Shown here in pieces: positions 10,812-22,620 of a stretch of DNA of 64,000 nt (within the stretch, counting starts at the first letter, position 1; the number at the start of each line of letters is the position of its first letter). Location of the stretch: contig CM067306.1 in the NCBI GenBank assembly GCA_034231615.1, positions 33,934,019-33,998,018 of the forward strand. The letters run 5' to 3'. This DNA comes from Meghimatium bilineatum (taxonomy: Eukaryota > Mollusca > Gastropoda > Stylommatophora > Philomycidae). A program made the position numbers and the translations under genes. The notes below the pieces were generated by a model, which was given only the letters and a program-made list of their open reading frames with translations, did no database searches and was not told where the DNA came from.

Positions 10812-13800
10812 ATGTTTATAGATGGATGCGTGAAGAAGTGGCTGGATATGTGGATGTGGATTCGTGAAGAAGTGGCTGGATATTTGGATGCGGATTCGTG
10901 AAGAAGTGGCTGGATATTTGGATGTGGATTCGTGAAGAAGTGGCTGGATATTTGGATGCGGATGCGTGAAGAAGTGGCTGGATATTTGGATGCGGATGCG
11001 TGAAGAAGTGGCTGGATGTTTATAGATGGATGCGTGAAGAAGTGGCTGGATGTTTATAGATGGATGCGTGAAGAAGTGGCTGGATATGTGGATGTGGATT
11101 CGTGAAGAAGTGGCTGGATATTTGGATGTGGATTCGTGAAGAAGTGGCTGGATATTTGGATGCGGATGCGTGAAGAAGTGGCTGGATATTTGGATGCGGA
11201 TGCGTGAAGAAGTGGCTGGATATTTATAGATGGATGCGTGAAGAAGTGGCTGGATGTTTATAGATGGATGCGTGAAGAAGTGGCTGGATATGTGGATGTG
11301 GATTCGTGAAGAAGTGGCTGGATATTTGGATGTGGATTCGTGAAGAAGTGGCTGGATATTTGGATGCGGATGCGTGAAGAAGTGGCTGGATATTTGGATG
11401 CGGATGCGTGAAGAAGTGGCTGGATATTTGGATGCGGATGCGTGAAGAAGTGGCTGGATATTTGGATGCGAATGCGTGAAGAAGTGGCTGGATGTTTATA
11501 GATGGATGCGTGAAGAAGTGGCTGGATATTTGGATGCGGATGCGTGAAGAAGTGGCTGGATGTTTATAGATGGATGCGTGAAGAAGTGGCTGGATATTTG
11601 GATGTGGATTCGTGAAGAAGTGGCTGGATATTTGGATGCGGATTCGTGAAGAAGTGGCTGGATATTTGGATGTGGATTCGTGAAGAAGTGGCTGGATATT
11701 TGGATGTGGATTCGTGAAGAAGTGGCTGGATATTTGGATGCGGATTCGTGAAGAAGTGGCTGGATATTTGGATGTGGATTCGTGAAGAAGTGGCTGGATA
11801 TTTGGATGCGGATGCGTGAAGAAGTGGCTGGATATTTGGATGCGGATGCGTGAAGAAGTGGCTGGATGTTTATAGATGGATGCGTGAAGAAGTGGCTGGA
11901 TGTTTATAGATGGATGCGTGAAGAAGTGGCTGGATATGTGGATGTGGATTCGTGAAGAAGTGGCTGGATATTTGGATGTGGATTCGTGAAGAAGTGGCTG
12001 GATATTTGGATGCGGATGCGTGAAGAAGTGGCTGGATATTTGGATGCGGATGCGTGAAGAAGTGGCTGGATATTTGGATGCGGATGCGTGAAGAAGTGGC
12101 TGGATGTTTATAGATGGATGCGTGAAGAAGTGGCTGGATATTTGGATGCGGATGCGTGAAGAAGTGGCTGGATGTTTATAGATGGATGCGTGAAGAAGTG
12201 GCTGGATATTTGGATGTGGATTCGTGAAGAAGTGGCTGGATATTTGGATGCGGATGCGTGAAGAAGTGGCTGGATGTGTGGATGTAGATGCTTGAAGAAA
12301 TGGCTGGATGTTTATAGATGGATGCGTGAAGAAGTGGTTGGATGTTTATAGATGGATGCGTGAAGAAGTGGCTGGATATGTGGATGTGGATTCGTGAAGA
12401 AGTGGCTGGATATTTGGATGTGGATTCGTGAAGAAGTGGCTGGATATTTGGATGCGGATGCGTGAAGAAGTGGCTGGATATGTGGATGTGGATTCGTGAA
12501 GAAGTGGCTGGATATTTGGATGCGGATGCGTGAAGTAGTGGCTGGATGTTTATAGATGGATGCGTGAAGAAGTGGCTGGATGTTTATAGATGGATGCGTG
12601 AAGAATTGGCTGGATGTGTGGATGTAGATGCGTGAAGAAGTCGCTGGATTTGTAGATGTGGATGCGTGAAGAATTGGCTGGATGTGTGGATGTAGATGCG
12701 TGAAGAATTGGCTGGATGTGTGGATGTAGATGCGTGAAGAAGTGGCTGGATGTGTGGATGTAGATGCTTGAAGAAATGGCTGGATGTGTGGATGTAGATG
12801 CGTGAAGAAGTGGCTGGATGTTTATAGATGGATGCGTGAAGAATTTGCTGGATGTTTATAGATGGATGCGTGAAGAATTGGCTGGATGTGTGGATGTAGA
12901 TGCGTGAAGAAGTCGCTGGATTTGTAGATGTGGATACGTGAAGAATTGGCTGGATGTGTGGATGTAGATGCGTGAAGAATTGGCTGGATGTGTGGATGTA
13001 GATGCGTGAAGAAGTGGCTGGATGTGTAGATGTGGGTGCGTGAAGAAGTGGCTGGATATTTATAGATGGATGCGTGAAGAAGTGGCTGGATGTGTAGATG
13101 TGGATGCGTGAAGAATTGGCTGGATGTGTAGATGTGGATGCTTGAAGAAGTGGCTGGATGTGTAGATGTGGGTGCGTGAAGAAGTGGCTGGATATTTATA
13201 GATGGATGCGTGAAGAAGTGGCTGGATGTGTAGATGTGGATGCGTGAAGAATTGGCTGGATGTGTGGATGTAGATGCGTGAAGAAGTCGCTGGATGTGTA
13301 GATGTGGATGCGTGAAAAATGGCTGGATGTGTAGATGTGGATGCGTGAAGAATTGGCTGGATGTGTAGATGTGGGTGCGTGAAGAAGTGGCTGGATGTGT
13401 AGATGTGGGTGCGTGAAGAAGTGGCTGGATGTGTAGATGTGGATGCGTGAAGAAGTGGCTGGATGTGTAGATGTGGATGCGTGAAGAAGTGGCTGGATGT
13501 GTAGATGTGGATGCGTGAAGACGTGGCTGGATGTGTAGATGTGGATGCGTGAAGAAGTGGCTGGATGTGTAGATGTGGATGCGTGAAGACGTGGCTGGAT
13601 GTGTACATGTGGATGCGTGAAGAAGTGGCTGGATGTGTAGATGTGGATGCGTGAAGAAGTGGCTGGATGTGTAGATGTGGATGCGTGAAGAAGTGGTTGG
13701 ATGTGTAGATGTGGATGCGTGAAGACGTGGCTGGATGTTTATAGATGGATGCGTGAAGACGTGGCTGGATGTGTAGATGTGGTGGCGTGAAGAAGTGGCT

Positions 13801-13846
13801 GGATATGTGGATGTGGATGCGTGAAGAAGTGGCTGGATGTGTAGGT
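10812..13846. repeat. Large minisatellite, 34-bp unit, about 90 copies
   Basis: Every unit carries GTGAAGAAGTGGCTGGAT. The second half varies among classes: GTTTATAGATGGATGC, ATTTGGATGCGGATGC, ATGTGGATGTGGATTC and GTGTAGATGTGGATGC. The first three are mixed in blocks in the left two thirds, and the GTGTAGATGTGG class dominates after about 13.0 kb, so turnover was local. Because 34 is not a multiple of 3, a stop-free unit opens a minus-strand frame (13060-13899, rich in His, Thr and Ser); I treat that as a by-product. Confidence 0.97.
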
Positions 13847-13849
13847 AGA

Positions 13850-14524
13850 TGTCGAAATCCAGACAATTTCTGCGTTGCCAATATTACATAATAATTCAAC
13901 CAGAAAGTAAAAAGTATGAAACTTACTATAAAAACCGTGTTATCTTGGTAAAATAAAATCTCACATAAAAATTGCTAGAATAATTCATGAAACAAATAAC
14001 GTTCAGATAAATAGTTTATATATTTATTATTTTCAAATTAGGAGAAGGGGTGGACTTGGGATTAGTGGATACTGCACTAACATATATAATTAAATGTATG
14101 CGAGGCATAAGCCATGAATAATTTAGTAAAACAAATAGCTAGCGGACAATGTAAGAACAAAATCCAGATAATATCCCGTACGGAAAACAATGACCTCGTT
14201 TGCAATATTATTAATGTAAATACACATATTTCGTTTGATCATTCTGATTCCCATAAATTACGAGCACTTTAACTTTTGTATCTTTTTGTGAAAATACGTT
14301 CTCTTGCAAGGAGAAGGAGAAGAGTCTGAGTTTAATGTCATACACACAAGACTCAAACTCCCAGCGGCGTACACTGTTACGAGATGAAGCTTGCTCAAAC
14401 GGTAAGTTGCTGGGTGCAACCTATTCATGACTTCGTGATCAACCCTGCAATTTTTATATGTAGGCATTGCAAAAATCTACAATGTACAGTAGGTTTCCAT
14501 TGCATTCTGGGTGGTCTAGATTCT
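13850..14524. other. No gene recognised
   Basis: AT-rich, single-copy-looking sequence. On the minus strand CTGGGAGTTTGAGTC (about 14355) recalls a SINE end but is too short to call. Confidence 0.45.
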
Positions 14525-14600
14525 TATTTACCTGCGGCAAGGTTCTAACCTGATACTTTAACCGTCTTAGACGCACTCTGTACCTCTCCGCTACAGATAT
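14525..14600 (-). mobile_element. tRNA-like SINE head, decayed
   Basis: On the minus strand TAGCGGAGAGGTACAGAGTG sits where a tRNA A box and D arm would be. It is followed by GTCTAAGACGG and then GGTTAGAACCTTGCC, close to the B box GGTTCGAANCC. The spacing fits a tRNA-derived Pol III promoter. There is no acceptor-stem closure that I can see, so it is not a tRNA gene. Confidence 0.5.
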
Positions 14601-14754
14601 GATAAATTAGCACATTATTGCAAAGTTGTTATACTCTGAGGCCGTCACAAAACTAAAGTCTCACTATCAATCACCTCTAAACATTGGACAAAGTAGAGTT
14701 AGGCTATCTATCCTACTTACCTATCCTACTTACCTATCCTACTTTGAACATATT

Positions 14755-14865
14755 CTTATTTTTCAGTGTTCAATGTCTACTTCCTCTGGATCTCTCTTTT
14801 AGCAGGATCATGTTCCTACTAGATTTCCTGTAGGAGAATGGTCTTAGAGAATGTAAAATGCGGTG
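14755..14865 (-). mobile_element. SINE-B fragment
   Basis: On the minus strand it holds the SINE-B order: a TCTAAGACCATTCTCCTAC segment, AGGAAATCTAGTAGGAAC, AGAGATCCAGAGGAAGT. Just left of it, at 14711-14750, are three copies of the 13-base CTATCCTACTTAC. Confidence 0.6.
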
Positions 14866-15126
14866 TGTTAATATTTTATTTGAGTTAATGACTCGTCACA
14901 GCCGTTCGTAAACAGAACTTAAAAGCTATTACATTTGTAATGAACATAATAAATGAACTTGCAGGTCAGCAAGAGCAACTCCTGTCAGTGTTGACGCGCC
15001 GTTAAAAGTGTGTGGCTTGGGTTCAAGTGTTGATTTCCTTTTACATGCTACCCTACAGGTGACCACACATTAATCAGATTAGCCACAATGAAATAGAAAA
15101 AAAACCAGTATTATATGAATGCCCTA

Positions 15127-15245
15127 TAATTCTTCTTCTTCAGCTTTCACTTTCTAACTCACATTGGGTCACGCTTGTAGTAGGTCTGTAGTCCTACTAA
15201 ATTTCCAGCAGAATGTAGTCACAGAAAATTCCATGACTAAAATGC
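15127..15245 (-). mobile_element. SINE-B copy, 3' half
   Basis: Read on the minus strand: ACTACATTCTGCTGGAAATT, TAGTAGGACTACAGACC, then a tail GCTGAAGAAGAAGAAT. This is the longer form of the SINE-A/SINE-B family with the extra segment of about 40 bp between CTGCTGG and GAGTTTGAGAA. Confidence 0.7.
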
Positions 15246-15269
15246 ACTATTTATAGAGTGTTCCAGAGA

Positions 15270-15620
15270 GAGTGACAGAACACGGCTATTAGATTATAGA
15301 TGTTGAGAGCACAATGGACAGAGAAAGAGCATAATAAAGATATCTTGGAAAATGTGAATTTAAAATAAGAGAGATGTTTACCCACATCAGAAAGAGACAG
15401 TCTAAATGTTTGAACACTTCATGAGAAAAGATAGAACACATTGAAACAACAGGCACGTTAAAGAGCGCGAGGGAGGACAACGAGAGATAATTCTAGACAA
15501 AATATCATTATGGTATGGGAGAACCTCGGTATCAGAAATGATTGACAGCAAACAAAATATAAAGCTGTGAAAAGACATGATAACAAACGATACACAGCGC
15601 ATGGACTTTAAGAAGAAGAA
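15270..15620 (+). pseudogene. Non-LTR RT, C-terminal relic
   Basis: Frames around 15410-15560 give FMRKDRTH, a GRTTRDNSR basic stretch and WENLGI/SEMIDS-like pieces in the order of the C-terminal tail of non-LTR RTs (GHxMRK, then RGRQR, then SVxEMI). Several frameshifts and stops break it. No upstream RT palm motif is visible. Confidence 0.55.
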
Positions 15621-15624
15621 GACA

Positions 15625-16179
15625 GTAGAATTATTTCTAAATTAAATAGAGCTCTGTAGAAAACGCACCATTGCGCACAAGAATGCAAGAGCGTTATTAT
15701 TAGTACTTCTTGGTGTGGAAATCAGCTATTCTAAGAGGGGCAGTTGAGGGTGAAGAAGATTATAGCGATGGAAGACTGGTTCGAAAGGGGTGCAAAGGTT
15801 ATCGCATTTCTCTCGTGTGAACTCACGATTAGCAGATATTCAAGATCCTATAATCAACTCCTCGTGGTGCACCCCATCAATAAAAGTACAGCGGTTTGTG
15901 ATTTCTTCCTGGTCAACAATGTTAAGGATATTGTCCGTGGATGTGAAGTCTGAAAATGAATGAAAATTTACATACAAATGACATGCCAACACATCCGCGC
16001 TAACACATACAGCGGCACAAATGAAGATGCATTGGAGGGGCAGCAATAACATCGACATAAAGACATGGCTAGACAGTCACGAAAATTTAGAAACGTTCGC
16101 AAATTTCATGATAACATATTGAATACAATGAGAGGGGCGGTCAATATCGACGTACAGATATAGGTAGACAGCTACGAAA
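15625..16179. other. No gene; diverged 95-bp direct repeat at right end
   Basis: GAGGGGC, an AATA(A)CATCGAC-like piece, TAGACAG and CACGAAAA occur at about 16034-16090 and again, diverged, at 16130-16180. The 69-residue plus-strand frame at 15744 is unrecognised. Confidence 0.5.
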
Positions 16180-16371
16180 AGCACTGTTGAACGTGAGGTA
16201 GAAATCGGAACTAAAGCACTGTTGAACGTGAGGTAGAGATCCGAACTAAAGCACTGTTGAACGTGAGGTAGAAATCGGAACTAAAGCACTGTTGAACGTG
16301 AGGTAGAAATCGGAACTAAAGCACTGTTGAACGTGAGGTAGAAATCGGAACTAAAGCAATGTTGAACGTGA
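16180..16371. repeat. Minisatellite, 35-bp unit, about 5.5 copies
   Basis: Unit: GCACTGTTGAACGTGAGGTA then GAAATCGGAACTAAA. Copies are nearly identical. Confidence 0.95.
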
Positions 16372-16649
16372 GAAAAAACTTATAGTCTTCGGTGCTTCTA
16401 AATATGTGTAGAGACTCAGGACTAGGGTGAGAGGTTCCCGATGTTGGTTCATACCTCGGCTAATAGGGCAAACAGATCCGGGCCCAACTCTGCTATAGAC
16501 TGTATCGTATACCACAATTATGTAATTTTGCGTGATTTCTATTGTTTGGCGTTTGCTATTTTTGGCATGCGACTTGACGTATAGAAATAGTGACGACTCA
16601 AAAATACCAACAATATTCAAAAACGTAACAATTCGGTCCAAATTAATTC

Positions 16650-16945
16650 AGTTAGAAGATCTGTAATAGCGACGGTTCAGTGCCCAATGGGCACATGGAC
16701 AACACGTCTAATTACGAGTGATAAGTTCACTGTCAACGGAATATCTCTTGCAAGATAGACGTCGTCGACCCAAGCCTATATCCGTGATTACCGCCTTCTC
16801 GGTAACTGCCACCCATGGCCATTTTTGCCTGAAAAGTCCAAAGGAACAGTTGATAATAAACCATAATACTTGCTACACACCGGCCGCCTGACAGCAGATA
16901 GGAAGGTTGTTGCAGACTAAGGAAGCCAGCGCGAATTAACGGCAT
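16650..16945 (+). mobile_element. Family L relic, inverted and rearranged
   Basis: The minus strand of this stretch aligns with the (CAAA)n-side part of copies A-C: CGGCATGCC, AATTCG, a CTGTCAGGC segment, TAATTAGACGTG, CCCATTGGGCACTGAACCG. So the relic points opposite to the three TSD-bounded copies. An unrelated stretch of about 110 bp interrupts it. Divergence is high. Confidence 0.55.
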
Positions 16946-17095
16946 GCCGAAGTTGGATGTGCTATATCCACATGGCGCACATTTAAAAGTAACGTACTTT
17001 CACGCTTCTTGGCGGAAATCACACGAATTTCGTGATGCGAACCCACACCAACAACAACTGATAATGATTACGTTTCTCGATGTATACAAACATAC

Positions 17096-17375
17096 GACCC
17101 TATGTTGTGGACAGTTGGAATGGGAACAAAGAATATTAACACTATTTACCTTTCACCTATGTCGCAAGGAGTGACTAAGGAGGTTATGGGGTTGAGTTGA
17201 CTTCCCATTCTAAATAGGTCAAAGTAACCAGAAGCAATGCTGTCGTCGGATGTGTCAGAACGAAAGGCGCAGATATAGCAGCAAAGCTGTAAACAGTGAC
17301 ACGAAGTATTCTATTCTCCGAACCACATTCTGCTACTTTGAAAGAATTTGAGAAATAACGCAAAAGATACAAATT
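17096..17375 (+). mobile_element. SINE-A copy
   Basis: The order matches the 51.8-kb copy: GGGAACAAAGAATATTAACA, GTGACTAAGGAGGTTATGGG, TGCTGTCGTCGGATGTGTCA, GCGCAGATATAGCAGCAAAG, CTGTAAACAGTGACACG, TTCTCCGAACCACATTCTGC, then a diverged GAATTTGAGAA end. It is moderately old. Confidence 0.8.
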
Positions 17376-17879
17376 GTTGAGAATAGAAAGTCATGCCGGT
17401 TTCTCACCTGATACAGGTAATCAAACATACCAGAACATGCTTAGGCTTTCATAATATGAAAAGATCCATTCTCACATTCCTCTCTCATCTAACCCTGTCA
17501 ATCAATTGTCCTTATTCTTATCTAACATATTTCATCGACGCGGTGTAACACCAGAAAAAAATACACTACTAAACACCTGTGTTCTATATTTAGACACCTG
17601 GCACAGGTAAGCTAGAAAATACAGAAATGTAAATTGTCTTGGATATATATTGCTCTGGAAATAGAAAATCATGAATATTGTGCTTGTGTTTATCGATTCT
17701 TGTTAAGAAACTAGCTTCACGAAACTGGGGGTCATTTCAAATCATGTTTGGTTCAGCAACCATACACCCACCTATGAGTATATATGTAGACGTGTATCAT
17801 TATCATCCACACTCACGTGACCACAGTCCATTTTTAGTAGATTTGATGTTATTGAGCTTCCGCGGAAATAAAAATACGC
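17376..17879. other. No gene; short CACCTG/GTACAGG-type repeats
   Basis: CACCTGATACAGGTAA (17406) and CACCTGGCACAGGTAA (17597) resemble each other. Nothing coding. Confidence 0.5.
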
Positions 17880-18115
17880 GAAGCGTTTGCTAACGCGAAT
17901 TCGATCTTTGCGTATCGCAATGACAGCCCCCCCCCCCCAAGGGTGTTCCAATGGAGGAGAAAGGGGAGCTCTCAGTGTGTTACGCACAGATAGATGGATG
18001 CTGCTTTGTATTTGCCTATAGCGGAAATTTTCTTCGTTAAATAATGTATAGTTTGTTTCGCTAAAAGTGCGGACACACTCAAGCGTAATGAACCATATAC
18101 TTTATCCAATTATTT
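17880..18115 (+). repeat. Dispersed repeat, partner of 3.7-3.96 kb
   Basis: A C-run is followed by GGAGAAAGGGGAGCTCTCAG, TGTGTTACGCACAGAT and CGTAATGAACCATA. Same order as the 3.7-kb copy. Confidence 0.5.
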
Positions 18116-18119
18116 TGCA

Positions 18120-18320
18120 AGGAACAGTCTACCCTGGTAGGAGAAGAGGGGATCATAGGAAATCGTGGCCTGATAACATCAAGGAATGGTCTGGGTTTGA
18201 TCTTTCTACATTTCTCTGAATTGTGATAATAGAGATATTTTAAGAGAATTTTGAAGCTGATGTCTCTAGTGAGGCACCCCTACGACCATGACCGGTTATG
18301 GGTTCTGGAATTCACAAAGA
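18120..18320 (+). pseudogene. Non-LTR RT, extreme C-terminal relic
   Basis: RRGDHRKSWPDNIKEWSGFD can be read near 18140-18200. It matches the tail of the 36.8-37.6-kb RT relic (TDNIKEWTGQD). The closing CACCCCTACGACCATGACCG is the counterpart of GTACCCCTACGACACTGAAG at 37.55 kb. All upstream domains are gone. Confidence 0.65.
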
Positions 18321-18329
18321 CGAAGGAGA

Positions 18330-18834
18330 TATGTGTTGGGTCTGCTGTGTCAATCTGAGAAGTAGAGTAATTGCTGAAACTTGGAACAGAGTAATGAGGT
18401 TTTGCTAATCTCTGATCTATTTATCAATCTGATGTAATCTAATCATCCGTCTGTCTGTCTGTCTATCTATTGTCATTTTCACTCGTGCAGTTAAGCGTTG
18501 TACGGAGAAGTTGGAGTTGTCTGTCTGTGGCCATTTGGGTCGCATTGGCCATGGTAATACTGTGCTCTTTAAGGTTTCTTTGGTTGTCTACATCTATCTA
18601 GCTCTTGGTCTTTCTTGTACCTTGTAGTCCAATCTTCTGCTGTTGTATGTATGCATGATTGATTATGTTTGTTCCAGTCTCATGATGAAGCTAAACCACC
18701 AGATGTGCATCTGTCTCTCGATGTTGTTTAGATTAAATGATTTTTATTTATTTCTTGATATGTTTATAGCTTTCATCAAACATATTACACACTGTGTGGT
18801 CTTTTTTGCTAGTGTCTTTGTCAAGGGCCATGTT
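18330..18834. other. No gene; short CTGT repeats
   Basis: A (CTGT)n-like tract at about 18450-18470. No supportable gene. Confidence 0.5.
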
Positions 18835-18975
18835 TTACATTGGTAACACAGAGTTAGTATAAAAATGCTGTTTATCAATTTTCGTTTTGTAGACAATCAC
18901 TGGTAACATGTACAATAACAAACAAATCGACGTTTCGACCATTTCAGTCATTGCTGAAAGGTGTGTGGCGTATAG
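18835..18975 (-). repeat. Terminal-type module with hairpin motif
   Basis: On the minus strand GCAATGACTGAAATGGTCGA AACG begins a module that continues with GTTACCAGTGATTGTC and ends near CTCTGTGTTACC. GACU and GGUC can pair just before GAAA. The order agrees with the 35.9-kb and 41.7-kb modules (hairpin, GGTAACAC, TGTGTTACC), though divergence is high. Confidence 0.5.
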
Positions 18976-19149
18976 TGTGAGAATGGAAACTGAGACAGTT
19001 ACCTTCATCCCATTTCCCAAATGGTTCCATGAAACAGTGGCACCCTGTTCTGTTATATGTTGGACGTTTAATCTATAATCCGCGAGATTCAGAATGGATG
19101 ACTACGCCACGAGGGAACGTAGTATATTGGAGGCCTTTCATATCTAGGA

Positions 19150-19268
19150 CAGGCGTTGTCAGCCTGGCACTCACGTAAAGACATGTGCTCTCGAGTGGAA
19201 AAATGGTCGCGAGAACTAATGATTACATGTGGGCGGTGCTCGCCGTATGATAACGTTGAGACCCCCTG
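19150..19268. mobile_element. Short hAT-type MITE, 119 bp
   Basis: It starts CAGGCGTTGTCAGCC and its other end, reversed, reads CAGGGGGTCTCAACG. These are diverged hAT-like terminal inverted repeats. The flanks ATCTAGGA and TTCTAGGG form an 8-bp duplication with two mismatches. It carries no coding sequence. Confidence 0.5.
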
Positions 19269-19985
19269 TTCTAGGGACGTCGATGGTTGTTTCGCCATGG
19301 TCGTGCTGAAATTCGTGGTAATGAGAGAACAGATCTGGCTTCTAGAGCACGCAGCAGGATAGATGACATGTCGACATAACGCCCGTTATCAAGAACACAT
19401 TCACAACATAATACGACGAGTAAGAACGGCACTCTCCAAGCTTCACTAACAACTGAGCAAATAAGAATGACGTAACTATTTTGCAGAACCCTTGTGCAGA
19501 CTGGCAGAAGTAATGACAAATGATAAGCATAGAGTGATATAAGGAATGAAAGATGATGGAATGATTGACGAATGCAAGAAATGTATATATACGTGACAAA
19601 CAACCAGACCGTGTTTTTGGGTCCTGGATAGAAGGGGTAGTGTATTCTCTGAAGAGAGGTGGATAAAAAAAACACCTCTCTGACAGATAGATGTAGCAAA
19701 AGAACGAAAGACAGTCTGGCGGGATGGTGGCCATAGAGAAGCAAGAGTAACTCCCTCGCACACACAGGCAGACGACTACTCGAGTATATAGTCGTGCATA
19801 TGGTAGGATAAACGGATGGACTAACAAGCACACACAGATAAATAGATTGATTAATGTACGGACGAGTGACTTGATTGAATGACTGACTGACAAACCGACC
19901 GGTGGACTGACAGACAGGTAGATAAAAATACAAAGAGGCATACAAATAGGCAAATAAATACATATAGCAAACAGACATAGCAAAA
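19269..19985. other. GACA/GATA-rich low-complexity sequence, no gene
   Basis: From about 19770 on, short GACAGA, GACTGACTGAC and GATAAA steps dominate. They keep two overlapping minus-strand frames of about 230 residues open. Both lack any domain and overlap each other, so I do not call them. Confidence 0.6.
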
Positions 19986-20224
19986 CAGGGGTTTCCAAAC
20001 TTTTTAAAGCCATGGCAGCCTTAATGTTCAAGTAATCTCAGGCAGCGCCCTTAATAGGAAGCAAAACTAGAGACCTGCTACTTTTAAGTCTAAATCTTAA
20101 ATTTAAATAATATAATTAATTATATTTTTCAAATTTTGTTTCGTTTTTGCGAGGCTACTACGGCGCCCCTGGAGACTCTTTACTGCGTCTCCGGGCTCCG
20201 CGGCGCACACTTAGGGAACCGCTG
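19986..20224. mobile_element. hAT-type MITE, 239 bp
   Basis: Left end CAGGGGTTTCCAAACTTTTT. The right end, reversed, is CAGCGGTTCCCTAAGTGTGC, the hAT/Charlie-like terminal signature. Flanks TAGCAAAA and TAGTAGAA form an imperfect 8-bp duplication (6 of 8). The inside is AT-rich with no frame. It is non-autonomous and would have relied on a hAT transposase in trans. Confidence 0.8.
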
Positions 20225-20693
20225 TAGTAGAAGATAGAAAACCAGACCCAAAAACCGACAGAGCAAATAGGCAGAAAGTGAGGTAGACAAAGAGAGGGAC
20301 AGACAGATGATTTAAAAAGACAGAACAAAAACGTAAACATATCCTTCTAAACAGTTTCATAGAACATGCCTAGCATAAATGAAATGTTTACAAAGTGCCT
20401 AGCTCCGAACACGTTTCTGAACAGGAATGTTTCTGACATTGTTAAAATTTGACTGCAAGTTGCTGCCAGGATGTGTTTTCTTTACGACACTGTGTCATAG
20501 GAAATTCTATGAATAGAAATCTACTTCGTGAGTATAAGATGCACATGTAAACCGAGAACTCGTCGAGGGTTGTAATTATGTTTGATGGTAACAAGCTGCG
20601 CTTATTATTAGATTGAGTTGGTGGTTATTTATAGAGATCTTGAGACTAGCAATGTATGTGGATATAGTGATATCCATCCTCGATAGAAGACAT
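20225..20693. other. No gene or repeat recognised
   Basis: Sequence between the MITE and family L copy B; nothing supportable. Confidence 0.45.
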
Positions 20694-20706
20694 ATTGGCT
20701 AATATG

Positions 20707-22036
20707 TTTGTTTGTTTGTTTTGCGTTCGCTCCATTGTAAACATCACGGATATCCGTGCGATTTCCGCCGGGAGCGTGATTACGTTGTGCCACCGTTATG
20801 CGCCTTGTAGGCCTAGCACATCCGATTTCGGCATGCCTTGACAATTCGGGTGGGCTACCCTTAGCCTATGACAGCCTCTATATCTGTCTCCAGGCACGCG
20901 TAGTGGAGACTCTTCGCCCAGACGATGTTTGCTCTCGTCTGACTCGCACTAGGTGTTCCACTGTCTATGAGCTTGCCTCGTGTAATTGGACGTGCTGTGC
21001 CTGTGCCCATTGGGTACTGAACCGTTTCTCATCCGTGAGCCTGGTTCCTTAAGGGGAAGAACTCAACAGATGAGTTGGACCCTGGCTCTTTCGCCCTCTT
21101 AGCCGAGGTGTCATTCACCGACATCGTGTACCCCTTGTCCGAGTTAGAGTCTCACACCACGCTTTTGAGAGCAAGGCGTTCTCGAGCTGAGTCCCAATAG
21201 CGCCTGAGCCCATCAGGTACTGAACCCTTTCTTTCTTCAAGTGTATTTCCGGTGTAGGAAAACCTGACAGTAGAGTTGGGCCAGGGCTAAATCGTTGTCC
21301 CTTTTGTGCCTGAGCCCATCGGGTACGGAACCCTTTCTCTCTGCAAGTGTACATCCGGTATAGGAAACCTTGACAGTAGAGTTGGACCAGGACTACCATC
21401 GTTGTCCCTTTCTTGCTTAAGCCCATCGGGTACAGACCCCTTTCTCTTCGCGAGCATATTTCCGGTTTAGGAAGGCTCGACATTAGAGTTGGATTAGGTC
21501 TTCTTGCTTTACCAGACGCCAATGAATGGGTCTGGGTCTCTGCCTGTAAGGAACACAGGTAACTAGATGCTCGTCTCGAGCTGACAGAGCTCGTAGTTCC
21601 CCTTTCCTAGAGACTTTTCTCTTTCTATTTGCAGTTCGCGCTGCCCTCTATCGCTGTTCTGCCCTATCATTGTTTCATTGTACTCGGTATGAAATCTATT
21701 TGTCTCTCGCCATGCATCGACCGTTACGTGCATTTTACATTGGCCGCCCCCCCCCCAATGTTCGGACTGGACTGACTAGCTTCACTGTATGTCGACAGTG
21801 TCGCTATATGTGGTGATGCTGGTGGTGTCGGAGATATTGTCTGTCTCTTGTGCAGTCAAATCTCTTTCCATCTGCTACCTCCACATTCTCAGACACGATC
21901 CCCAAAAGATTTGACCAGAATCAGCTCGAGCTGCTGTATTTCTGTTTCCAGGGTGCACCGCGTGGAGGTACATTTGGGATCGTGGTTATCTGCTAACCCT
22001 GGTTCCGCCTAGAGCAATGCGTTCCCTTTGCACCCC
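20707..22036 (-). mobile_element. Family L element, copy B, with 13-bp TSD
   Basis: This is the clearest copy: 1330 bp flanked by a perfect 13-bp duplication ATTGGCTAATATG (20694-20706 and 22037-22049). The minus-strand 5' end GGGGTGCAAAGGGAACGC and the (CAAA)n 3' tail are identical in design to copy A. The two copies are close in sequence throughout, with small indels (a C run near 21750; a 4-base loss near 21190). The internal 106-107-bp tandem segments are present. The minus-strand frame 21115-21522 spans them but has a different C-terminal end from copy A, because an indel shifts the frame. So there is no sign of conserved protein coding. Confidence 0.88.
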
Positions 22037-22107
22037 ATTGGCTAATATGAAAACTTTCCAAAATTACGTATTTGAATTTTTCGTGTTTTTATTCAATCAC
22101 TATGTAA

Positions 22108-22620
<513 letters not shown>

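Noticed and set aside
13060..13899. Minus-strand frame of 279 codons rich in His, Ser and Thr
   Set aside because: Arises from the 34-bp array, where the unit has few stops; nothing coding flanks it.
19271..20031. Two overlapping minus-strand frames of about 230 codons
   Set aside because: They overlap in different phases over GACA/GATA-rich sequence and cross a MITE. No motif is present.
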